Assembly (NCBI GenBank): GCA_020205615.1
Contig: CM035162.1
Coordinates: 38,802,464 to 38,866,463 of the forward strand
Length of the DNA stretch: 64,000 nucleotides
Reading direction: 5' to 3'
From: Panax quinquefolius
Taxonomy: Eukaryota; Streptophyta; Magnoliopsida; Apiales; Araliaceae
The position numbers and the translations under genes are program-made. The notes beneath the pieces were generated by a model that saw only the letters and a list, made by a program, of their open reading frames with translations, had not been told where the DNA came from and ran no database searches. The number at the start of each line of letters is the position of its first letter. Within the stretch, counting starts at the first letter, position 1. This document shows, one piece after another, positions 1-9,999 of this stretch.

Positions 1-1193
1 TTGTATTCACGAAGCTTTTGGAGTGTCAGCCTCAAGTGTTGCTCATGATCTTCACGGCTTTTGGAATAAATAAGGATGTCATCAATAAAGACGACCATAA
101 AGTGATCCAAATATTCCTTGAATACTCGGTTCATCATATCCATGAAGGCGGACGGGGCGCATTAGTCAATCCAAAAGACATGACTAGGAATTCATAATGC
201 CCGTACCGAGTTCTAAAAGCCATCTTTGGAATGTCATCGGTTCTAATCTTTAATTGGTGATATCTGGAACGAATATCAATCTTTGAAAAGAATTTGGCTC
301 CTTGCAACTGGTCAAACATGTCATCAATACGTGGCAATGGGTACCTATTTTGATGGTGACATGATTCAACTCCCGATAATCAATACAAAGTCGCATACTC
401 CCATCTTTCTTCTTCACGAATAGAACAGGAGCACCCCAAGGAGAGCGTCTTGGGGCGAATGAAACCAATGTCTAACAATTCTTGCAATTGGGTCTTTAAC
501 TCTTGAAGTTCAATAGGAGTCATTCGATATGGGGCTTTGGAAATGAGTTTTGTCTGGGGTTCAAGGTCGATACAAAATTCAATTTCACACTGGGGTAGGC
601 AGGGAAGTTCTTGAGGAATACGTCGTGAATTTATTAACAATAGAAATATCATTCAAAATGGCGATTATTTTGTTTAGATCCGTGACATGAGCTAAGAAAG
701 CTTGACATCCGTTTTTCAATAAACGAATAGCTTTATGGCTTGAGATGACCGTGATTGATTTTAATGGTTTGGTCGCTTGAATTCGTATAATAGGTTGATT
801 AGGAATATGAAAGCTAACAACCTTACGAAGATAATCAATTTTAGCATGATGAGTAGTTAACCAATCAATCCTAGAATCACATCAAATGCAAGTATTTTCA
901 ATGAAATAAGATCGACGGTAATGTGAGGGTACCGATTTGAACCAAACAAGACTTATAAGCGATTGGATTTAATGAAAGTTTCTCCCAACCTGAGTTTCCA
1001 CAGATAAGTCAAAGTCTAATTTCTTTGGAGTCAAATTTAATCGTTGAGCGCAAGTAGGAGAAATAAAAGAATGGATAGAACCGGTATCAAATAAAGTATA
1101 AACTTTGCTAGAGTTTATGATAAGCTTACTCGTGATGACCTCATTCGGGTTCCTTACTTTCTGGGAGGTCACAACAAATGCTCTCCCTTTCAC
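1..1193 (-). pseudogene. pol: element A protease-RT (pol, broken, runs off window)
   Basis: Degraded pol reading right to left. The aspartic protease active site is visible as LFDTGSIHSFIS near 1080-1110, the usual retropepsin DTG context of gypsy elements. It is followed by the linker ending WLTTHHAK near 850. RT begins near 600 (EFCIDLEP), continues with [21 protein letters not shown] and CIDYREL near 370-440, then [15 protein letters not shown] and MSFGLTNAP near 150-320. The catalytic [10 protein letters not shown] lies near 65-100. The coding frame changes several times (near 450 and 650, and after the protease), so no single protein is readable. This is the only copy in the window with an RT core. 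RNase H and integrase lie outside. Confidence 0.88.
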
Positions 1194-2352
1194 TACCGGC
1201 TTTGACTTTTACGGGGCTGACCTTTGGTACCTCCATCCTAGTTGAACTTGTCTTCGGTGAACGACAAAATCGGGCTAAGTGACCTTCTCTTCCATAATTA
1301 TAACATGCTTTGGACGACATCACGCAGTTTAGACTGATGTGTCCCTCCCCTCCGCATTTGAAGCATATGATAGGTGGTCGTTCTCCTTCCTTAAAAATGG
1401 GTGCTGGTGCTGATGTCTTTCCATCATTGTTGAATCTCCTCTTCTTGAAATGTCCATTCTTATTGTTTTGGCCCTGATTACCACCAAAGTGGTTACCACT
1501 TCTAGCCTATTGATTCCCTCCACGCTTGTTGTCACCGCTTCGATGACTGCTCTCACTGGTATTATCATTTTGCCGACTGCTCTCTTTTGGTTGCTTTGAC
1601 TCGTAATCGCGCTCTACTAACTGAGCCCTATTTACAACATTTGAATACAAACACAGTTTATGAGAAATAAGATGTTGACATATCTCCGGCTTTAAACCTC
1701 TTAAAAACATCCGCGTCATTCTCTCTTTATTATCCACCAAGTGGGACGCAAACCAAGACAACTCGGCAAACTTAGCTTCGTACTGCGACACGGTCATATT
1801 ATTCTGCTCCAACTTGATGAACTCTACCTCTTTTATGTGACGAATACTTTTGGGAAAGTACTTGTCGTTGAATAGTTCTTGGAATTTCTCCCAAGACATC
1901 TTCAAGTCTTGGCGGCCAGTTTGAGAGTACGCTTTCTGGATTCCCACCAATGTCTGCCTCTACTGCAACATAAAGGTGGCAAAGGGAACCTTTTGCTCCT
2001 CGGAGCATCCCAAGGCATCAAATATCTTGGTGATCTACTTTATCCATGCTTCCGCCTTAAGTGGTTTTGGCTCTCCAATAAACTCCGGTGGTCCCAGCTC
2101 CTTGAACTATTTAGCGGTGACCGTCTGAGAGTTTCCAGTGTTTCCACCTATATTTTGGACAGGAGCCGCTCTCGCGTGCTATTGCATGAATTGTATAAAG
2201 CCTCTGAACATTCCATCATTCATCATTTGGTCAGTGTTGTTGTTTGCATGAGGATTGTCGCCTTCCTGATGCACATTATCCTGATTATTGATATGTGGTG
2301 AATCAATGGTCACCTGTGCTCCATTGCTATTCTCAACATTCTCGGATGTCAT
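1194..2352 (-). pseudogene. gag: element A gag with two zinc knuckles (broken)
   Basis: The start is ATG at 2352 (MTSENVE...), the same gag start context as C. The Gag core includes KMSWEKFQELFNDKYFPKS, EVEFIKLEQNNM and a C-terminal capsid-like stretch at 1507-1950. Two CCHC knuckles follow: CFKCGGEGHISLNC near 1329-1370 is complete, while CYNYGREGHLARFC near 1270-1310 has Tyr where the second Cys is expected. In-frame TAG stops at 2179-2181, 2107-2109 and 2035-2037 fall where homologues suggest Gln codons, so CAG to TAG changes are likely. Another stop sits near 1507. Gag would assemble particles and package RNA, but this copy cannot encode an intact protein. Confidence 0.88.
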
Positions 2353-2524
2353 TTTTAGATACTGCCGCAAAACAAATGTTAATTGACATGTAATATATTA
2401 TCCCTATATTCTGATCGACCAATTAAACACCAAATAAACTTAGGTATGTCATACTAGCGAAGGAATTCCCCGTCTCTCCCCTCCTAGTTCTATTCTCACA
2501 TCTTAGCCAGGATCATATCCTAAA

Positions 2525-2539
2525 GCTTTGATACTAACC
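2525..2539 (-). other. primer binding site, element A
   Basis: On the minus strand this reads TTAGTATCAAAGCTTT directly after the LTR edge. It resembles the site for plant initiator Met tRNA (TGGTATCAGAGC) with two or three substitutions, one of them CAG to CAA. Confidence 0.7.
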
Positions 2540-2540
2540 G

Positions 2541-3588
2541 TGATGCCCCAAAATCCAGTATACATCACCTATTCTGAGTCGCCAAATACATGGTACAAAA
2601 TTCAAATACAACTTAATTATACAACAGTCGTGTAAAATACGACTAAACATATGCTGTGAGTTTTAACACAAATATTGTCATCTAGACAATATACAAACTC
2701 AATGCGGTCCTCATTACATTTATTATCACACTATTTCATAGAATATTGAGGACTACTAATGCTATTATCTGGACCATCACTTTGTTCCCCGACTAGTCCC
2801 TGCTACATTCTCATTTCCTGAAGAGAACAATGAAAGCAAAAGGGTGAGCTCAACTAGCCCGATAAGAAATATTATGACTAAGATAATGCGAATAAATTAT
2901 CATTAGCCTTCAACAAAGTGTTAAACCGATAAAATATAACAAACATCAAGTTTAATCTGCGGTGGAATAAGTAATCCATTAGAAGAGTCAAGTAGAGAAT
3001 AAAATCTACTATCTTCTATGATTTAAAAGGTTTTTCATGACTTTTATTGCTGAGACTCAACTTAATAAATAATCCACATCATCCCTGCACTACGGCCAAG
3101 GATATTCATTAGTATCACAACCATAAATTATCCATGCACCACAACCAAGGATATTCGTGTATTCATCAATGGTCATGATCATGCCAACAACCATCCATCA
3201 ATGCACTCACGAATTCAATGAGGACTTTTTCCACATCATTTGTAACATTACGGTCATGATTACACCGAATAATCCTCAGTCATAATCATACCAAGTCCAT
3301 CTATGCACTTCTGAGCCACATATGACTTTCAACATAATATAAACATGAGGATGATGACAATGATATAAGAATTCAATAAAACAAGTTCAAGAATTAATTT
3401 ATTCAGGAACTAATAATGTCCAAATTATCAACATGATACTTCTTTGTAGAGTAACACTCAAGAGTGCTCAGAAGAATATTTCCATGAAAAGATACTAGAT
3501 GAAGCGCAAATATCAAGGATATTCCACTAATTTCATGGAGTATAGAAGTCAAAACTTTAACCAACTGAGTATAATAAAGAATGAAATA
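2541..3588 (-). repeat. 5' LTR of element A, truncated
   Basis: The left edge TGATGCCCC is the LTR 3' end. The sequence matches the C and D LTRs in reverse orientation, for example the block around 3470-3560 against 24060-24180. It includes short ATTATCCATGCACC-type leader repeats near 3060-3210. Similarity stops near 3588, where the C LTR continues with its GTTATTCC repeat array. The U3 region, with promoter, is missing. Confidence 0.82.
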
Positions 3589-3735
3589 GTAAATGGAAAT
3601 ACTGTAGATGAACATACTTATAACATACTGTAGATGAACATACTTAAAACATATCATTTTGTTAGGCTCACTCCAAAGGGAAGAATAGTAAATAGAAATA
3701 CTGTAGATGAATATACTTATAACATATCATTTTTT
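3587..3735. repeat. short direct duplication beside truncated LTR
   Basis: A segment with TAGTAAATGGAAATACTG followed by GATGAACATACTTATAACATA occurs at about 3587-3640. It is echoed at 3621-3657 and again at 3688-3735. It has no coding content and no known family. It lies exactly where the A LTR breaks off. Confidence 0.7.
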
Positions 3736-3790
3736 AATATGATTACTAAAGTAAAATAAGAACCTTTAAAGATATTTTTTCTTATTTCTT

Positions 3791-3861
<71 letters not shown>
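3791..3861. repeat. compound TG/TA/TG microsatellite
   Basis: (TG)n at 3791-3798, about 20 TA units at 3799-3839, then (TG)n at 3840-3861. Seen directly. Confidence 0.99.
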
Positions 3862-3959
3862 TTTATGTTTACAAATACTCATATTACTAAGCAAAAAATG
3901 GTCACGAATCAAAAGGTTAAAAAAAGGTGTTTTTATATAAATTTACGCCGTTAAAGGGG

Positions 3960-4138
3960 GTCCGTCTCTCTCCAGCGAATTGGAAAGAACGAACTAAGAT
4001 CGAATTAGCTATAGCGATGGTTTTTTCGTCGCTATAGCATAAAATACCTGATTTTCTATACTATAGCAACGGAAAAAATCGTCGCTATAGCCGATTTGTT
4101 CTTAGTTCACTCTTTCTAGTTCGCTGGAGAAGTGCTGC
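3960..4138. mobile_element. MITE with 9-bp target duplication
   Basis: A 179-bp hairpin element. TTAAAGGGG flanks it at 3951-3959 and 4139-4147, a perfect 9-bp direct repeat. The two arms are inverted: CTCCAGCGAATTGGAAAGAAC on the left and the reverse complement of a closely similar segment ending GTTCGCTGGAG on the right. The inner part carries GCTATAGCGA/TCGCTATAGC words. A 9-bp duplication suits a MULE- or hAT-related element. The TAGCGACG-like words resemble subterminal motifs of plant CACTA elements, but those make 3-bp duplications. It has no coding capacity. Confidence 0.8.
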
Positions 4139-4147
4139 TTAAAGGGG

Positions 4148-4773
4148 ATCAAACACGAGTCACAAAGGTTAAAAATAGGAATACTTGCAACTTTACTACA
4201 ACGAACACTTCGTCATACGAACACAAAAATACTAAACTGACGCTACAGAGGAATTGACCAAACGTCATAGTTTAAAAACGGGCTCAGCCAAGCTTTGGTT
4301 AGGTCTCTTTTTCTTATGATTTTTAAAGGAAAATGATATATATTGTGAATATTTTTTTAATTGTCAGTGGATAAGTAGTGATAATTTTTTTAGAAGAGAT
4401 ATGTAATAAGTGAGACTCTCCGATAATTATTACGGATCTCATGTATTGATAAAATTTGCAATTATAATTCGACATAAATTTATCACAATATATAGCATGA
4501 TTCATTTTAAAATTCGGTTAAAAGCTTAAACTTGAGGCAATAAACGCCCCAAATTAGGAATTTATGTTGTTTTTTCTCAATGTTTTGATCGAATTTGGCT
4601 CCACTACTCTTTTACACATTTTTTTTCAAATTTCATCCAATACACTAATTAGTTGATTTCAATAATTTTGTTAATAATAATAAAAATAAATCAATAGATA
4701 GTTGATGATATTAAGATTAATCCTACCAAAAATTAGAATCATAAAAATATTTTCACCCTTTAAAAGTCTAAGG
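4148..4773. other. AT-rich stretch, nothing recognised
   Basis: No coding similarity, no repeat match elsewhere in the window and no RNA gene seen. Possibly old host intergenic DNA. Confidence 0.5.
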
Positions 4774-4960
4774 GGGGTGTATTCAATTAAGATTTTTAAA
4801 GACTTTTTTTAAATGACAGACTTTTGTAGAATTTATGGAATTTTAATGACTTTTAAAGACTTTAAATACTTTTTTAAAATGACTTTTATAGATTCCATGA
4901 AATAAGTAACAGACTTTTATAAACTTTGTATCAAGACTGTGATAGACTTTTGTATACTTC
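4774..4960. mobile_element. one end of a GGGGTGTATTCAA-type DNA transposon
   Basis: Starts with a GGGGGTGTATTCAATTAAG-type terminus followed by repeated GACTTTTAAAGACTTT words. A related terminus with the same internal words lies at 41705. Non-autonomous plant elements of this kind have inverted ends, but I find no matching opposite end before 5200. The call rests on the terminus and the subterminal repeats. Confidence 0.45.
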
Positions 4961-5200
4961 TAATATATCTTGCAACTTATATTAATTGTTAATTAGCCCA
5001 TGTGTACAATATCTCCCTCTTTTTTCATGAACTAGAGTAAATCTCTTTATATTATTGTGGCATGAGATTTTATATATGTTGAAAGCGTTCATATTATTCT
5101 ACTCATTTCATGATACATTTGGATACTTGGATACCAATAAAACTTTAGAAACTACAGATGCAATACAAAAATTAAGCTCACTTTTCATTACTTTATTGTG

Positions 5201-6823
5201 GTAGAAATTTCACAATAAAATTCATACTAATATTTTGGTATAATGATATTGAAAGAATAACATCATTATGAAGAAAAAATAACACCCCTTACCTCAAAAT
5301 AACAGTATTTCTGATCGAAATATCGGATATAAAGCCGAAGGAAATTTGCACTGAATAGCAACTCTCAAAATATCTAAATACTCACAAAAATACGCTCGAT
5401 AATATAGAGAGAAAGAAAGCTTATTTCTGGTGTGATTTTCAATTCTAACCTAAGCACCTATTTATAGAAAAATGCTAGAACGTCATAGAAGACTAAATAA
5501 TAAAATAATATTATTTTTTTTTCATTCTTCCTACGCTTCCTCCTTTTCAAGCCAGCCATCGTGGAATAAAAATAGCAGCCCACATGTTTTAAAAACAAAA
5601 GTGGGTCCCACCCAATTTTAATAAAAAAAGTATTTAATTTCTAAAACTTCAATAATTCATAATAAATAGCCATTTTATTAGAAAAATACGAATTTTTTGT
5701 CCATTTTATAGGAAATTGAATTCTCTACAACGTTGCAGAAAAAAGTTTTTCCAAATTCCAAACAGAAAATGTCCGAAATCCACATACGGACGATTTTCAA
5801 CACTTCTTAAAATTCATAACAAATCATACGTTAATTTTTAACGGTTCAAAATTTTTGGACATATACTCAACTAATATATGTATAACATATCCAAAAATCA
5901 CAACGATACAACGGTCGGATTAAAATTATAACTCACGCAATAAAGCTTTAAGAATACTGTTTTGATTTTTAATACCTCCATTCCGACAAAATACTAATAA
6001 AACACCTCAAAATTAAATCCTTCATTTATATCCACATAAAAATAAATATTTCCTTACCATATAAATCAATAATTAATTATTCACAAATAATATTACAGAA
6101 TCACAATTATGACAACCAAGTCGTCCCCAGGAAAGAGGGGGCTTTCCGATAAGGATTTCTCCTTATTGGCGCCCAATTAGGTGACCAAACCCCTTTTCTA
6201 GACAGAACTTCCTTAGACATTGCCAATAATGCTATCTAACAATATTATTCAAATAATATGAATTATTGATCTGATAATGGAGATACTGTGCAATGACAAT
6301 TATTGAAACAACAATAATATAAAATATCAACGCAGCAATTATTGAATCAATAAAATAAAATATTTAACAAAGAATTACTAAGAACAATTATTGAGTAGTG
6401 ACTTTTTACGTTAGAATCAATAATTTAAAAATATCATACAAAATCGTATACTTCTTTGTGCAACCACGCCAGACATCGTATTTTTAACCAATTTAGGGTA
6501 TTCCAACGATGTTAATTGTAATAACTACGTCGTTATTTATAAAAACTCAAATTTATTATTTTCTTCATCCCACCGTTTTTTAGATATAGGACCCACAAAA
6601 TGGTCACTACGGCAAATAAATAATAATATTCTCCGACAGTAAGAATATTCCACGACCAAACGAATATTTCCCAACAACAATGAATATTTTATAACAACTT
6701 GTTATTTTGCAAAATTTTCACATTTCACCCATAACCACAACATTATATCAAATTAACACCTTATTATTCACAATAATAATTAGAAAAAAAATCATTTTAT
6801 TTATAATAAGTTGGGGTCTTACA
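5201..6823 (-). repeat. LTR fragment K (gypsy, J-like)
   Basis: In reverse orientation this matches the J LTR from about 57175 to 59279. Shared blocks include the conserved GGTCACCTAATT block near 6180, GAATATTC-like words near 6640-6690, and the LTR 5' end GGGGTCTTACA at 6813-6823. The 3' half of the LTR (leader arrays, TGACG end) is missing, so this is a truncated solo LTR or element remnant. Confidence 0.82.
5458..5466 (-). promoter_or_regulatory. TATA box of LTR K
   Basis: CTATTTATA is TATAAATAG on the minus strand. It occupies the same place as the TATA box in every other LTR here, upstream of the conserved TTGAAAATCACACC leader start. Confidence 0.7.
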
Positions 6824-7149
6824 TACGGTAACCGAGATTGTGATACACAATATTGAATAATATTTTGTATTTTTTTCTTCTTATATTAAGTAAGAGGAAA
6901 ACCATGCGACTACTCTTTGATTTCATCATGGATTAACAAGATAAAGAAAACAAATACATGTAACACTTGGTAACTATTCTAAATTTTTTTATGACTATTT
7001 GGTTACCCACATAAACTAAAATGGTTACCTTTGTATAAATGCTTGGTTACCAACTACACCATATACAGAATGCACGACTACTCGGGTTTGGCATGCAATT
7101 CAAATTGTCACAGCGGAGAAAAATAACCGGGAATAGTTACATAATTACA
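6824..7149. repeat. detached copy of GGTTAC-type repeat
   Basis: Contains TTTGGTTACCCACATAAA, ATGGTTACCTTTGTATAA and GGTTACCAACTACACC. These match the units at 9390-9520 and 9600-9700 in order and spacing. It abuts LTR K on the left, so K may have inserted in or beside the array. Confidence 0.6.
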
Positions 7150-7559
7150 AAACTAATTTGTCACATCAGCAACCAATTAAAACACCCAACTAAATTAAAG
7201 GGATACTAAATGCACTAATTTTATAAATAAAATATTTAAAATATATTAATTATGTAAATATTTTTTGGATGCAGTTTTATTATAATTTTTTCTAAAAATG
7301 TACTAAAATATGTAAATGTTACTAGATAATATGATTTGGGTCCATATAATTATGGTTCTAATACAGATCAACCCATTTTTTTTCGGGTCCTTTACACTAA
7401 TATACAACAATTAGAAAGTAATTACAAAAATAAAACATACAAAACATAATTACAGAAATAAAACATACACAATATACGTGCTAAAATCACGTGTCATTAA
7501 CTCCTACACGTTAGTTACCAAATTTCATCTTTTCAATTAACCGCTCCAAAATCATGCAA

Positions 7560-7903
7560 CTTTGAAATTGGAACACATATCAACGACGGAGAAGACGCAG
7601 AAATCTGTCGCGCCTATCAAATCGGAAAGGCGAATCACTTTGTCACGACGAACTCTCAAATCGGAAATAGCATACAACATCAACAAATCTCTTTCGATTC
7701 TCAAGTAATCTTACGGCGCGAAACACAAGACCGAGATCGGAGAAGATGTAACTTTTAAATCATGACGGCACGCTGAGATCACAAAATAGCATACAAAATC
7801 AACAACAACTTCAAGTTCAGTAACCAAAAACAATCGAACTACCGTGATTGTTGAAGTTCAGTAACAAAATCGTAACAACTTCAATAAAAATCTGAATACT
7901 GAG
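7560..7903 (+). other. possible non-coding first exon with splice donor
   Basis: Base composition is more balanced than the surroundings (GACGGAGAAGACGC, GGCGCGAAACACAAG). It ends at CTGAG|GTAAGTG, a strong plant 5' splice site, followed by an AT-rich stretch typical of an intron. No long reading frame is open. It could be the 5' UTR of the gene once carried by this unit. Confidence 0.35.
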
Positions 7904-7929
7904 GTAAGTGATTCATATGCATATAGTTA

Positions 7930-9995
7930 CCTCTGTTTTCTACGAATTCCTATATTGATAACCTTTCTTAAGTTTTTCACGTTTAAAATGGTTACTACAA
8001 ATACTGTGTAGCATTATATGGTTACTGACTAATGCTGACTTGGTTACTGTGTAAAATTATATTGCTCACTTGGTTACTGTGTAAAATTATCTAGTGACCA
8101 ATCTTGACCTTTTAATTGATTACTTGACCAATCTTTGAATTGATTCTTGACTAATGCAAACTTAATTACTGCAGAGATTAATTGGTTACTGTAATATTGG
8201 TTGCTGAAGCATATTACTGTATAATGTTGTCAAATTTGGAGAGCCGAATTTTGGCATTTTCGGAGCCTAATTTCATTGAAAACGGATCAACGATCAAAAA
8301 TCACCACTTTCTTTGGTGTCTTTGCATGGTTTTTCGGTCAAATTCCATCATTTAGGCCTTCAAAACCGCATGTAAAATTTGGTTTATTTTCCGTTAATGA
8401 GATTATGTAGTTTAGTTCTTTATCGCTCAATATTGATTTGGTTACTTTATAATGTTTATTTAGTTGTTAGACAATGGAGACCGATAAAGAACCAACACAA
8501 CAAATTTAATTGTTTACGAGAATATATAATTGTTTAATGTTAGAAACCATTAACCACATGGTTGGTAACATTTTTGATGGTGTACAAGAACTAAAATTGA
8601 TGTTGATTAACAAAGTCGATTATCTTGTTGTTTTGATAACAAAGTCGATTATCTTGTTGTGTAACATTATATCTTGTCTAATGTCGACTTGGTTACTGAC
8701 TAATACTGACTTGGTTACTGCATAATATTACTAATTAATGTTGACTTGGTTACTGACTAATGCTGATTTGGTTACTAAGTAATATTATATTAGTTACTGA
8801 CTAATGCTGACTTGCTTACTGTGTAACACTATAATGGTTATTGACTAATTCTGAATTGGTTACTGTATAAAATTATAATGCTGACTTGGTTACTGTGTAA
8901 AAATATTATTTAGTGACTCATGCTGACTTGGTTACTGACTAATGCAAACTTAATTACTGCAGTGATTAATTGGTTACTGTCAAGTTTGGAGTGTCGGATT
9001 TGGGCATTTTCGGAGCCTAATTTCATTGGAAACGGGTCAATGATCCAAAGTCACCAGCTTTGCTGGTGAACTGCAGGGCTTTTTGGTCAAATTCCATCAT
9101 TTAGGACTTCAAAATTGCATGTAAAAATGTAGTTTATATTCTAGTTACTAAGATTATGTAATTTGGTTACTGTCTAATATTGATTTGGTTACTTTACAAT
9201 GTTTATTCAGTTGTTATACAATAGAGACTGACATTAAACAATATACAAATTTAATTGTTTACTGGAATATATAATTGTATACTGTTAGTAACCATTAACC
9301 ACATGGTTGGTAACATTTTGATGGTGTATAGTAACTATAATTGATGTTGATTAATATTTTAATTTTTATTCTATCATGAATTATCAATATAAAGTAAACA
9401 TATACATTGAACAATTGGTAATCGCTACAAATATTTTTATGTAAATTTGGTTACCCATATAAAATAAAATGGTTACCTCTATATTAATATTTAGTTACCA
9501 ACTGGCATGGACCATTTTCAAATAATTTTTATAACTACGTAATTTAATAGTATCCATCAGCTAGATAAATGGGAACCCTCACATGTACATTAAGAACTTG
9601 ATAATTGTTCTGATATAAGTTTTTAATTATTTGGTTACTAACAAAAACTAAAATGGTTACCCTTATATGCAAGTTCGGTTACCAACTGCACCTCTTAAAC
9701 TATTTTTATTTTAATATGAGATCTATAAGTGACCATCATATATATAAATGAGAACTCTTAATTGAAGTTTCTTATTCTATCATGATGACATGGTATAAAT
9801 AAAACATATACATTTAACACTTTATAACAGTCTTGATACAAGCTTATAATTATCTGGTTACTAATAAGCTTGTAACTATATCAATGATAATTATCTGGTT
9901 ACTAACAAGATTGTAGATAAATAGGACACTCACGCATGTACATTTAACAATTGATGTTTGTCCTGATACAAGCTTGTAACTATCTGGTTACTAAT
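7930..9995 (+). repeat. GGTTACT minisatellite, forward half
   Basis: Dozens of TTGGTTACTG words are spaced at roughly 15-60 bp. A typical unit reads GACTAATGCTGACTTGGTTA followed by CTGTGTAA. Units are irregular, so this is a degenerate minisatellite rather than a clean satellite. No protein is encoded; the short open frames in it are repeat translations. Confidence 0.8.
8226..9360 (+). repeat. tandem duplication of about 750 bp
   Basis: The block starting at 8226 (TTTTCGGAGCCTAATTTCAT near 8257) recurs at about 8979. Both copies run through CAAATTCCATCATTTAGG and AACCACATGGTTGGTAACAT in the same order, with an offset near 750 bp. Copies are diverged by substitutions and small gaps. Confidence 0.8.
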
Positions 9996-9999
9996 AACA

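Larger units (their letters stand above)
1..3588 (-). mobile_element. Ty3/gypsy element A (5' part: LTR, gag, pro, RT)
   Basis: Read on the minus strand, this runs from a truncated 5' LTR (right) through primer site, gag, protease and RT, leaving the window at position 1 inside RT. The domain order gag-PR-RT is seen directly. Integrase and 3' LTR lie outside the window. The gag and linker motifs match those of H, whose chromodomain-like tail suggests the Tekay/Del lineage, so that placement is inferred by homology. The LTR stops abruptly near 3588, where related LTRs continue, so this side was truncated by a later event. Confidence 0.9.

Noticed and set aside
3791..3861. TG/TA tract as a functional Z-DNA or recombination site
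   Set aside because: Compound microsatellites are common in plant DNA and nothing else here points to a function.
8510..8725. 71-codon open frame in the GGTTAC array
   Set aside because: It consists of array translation and has no homologous counterpart in the second 750-bp copy.
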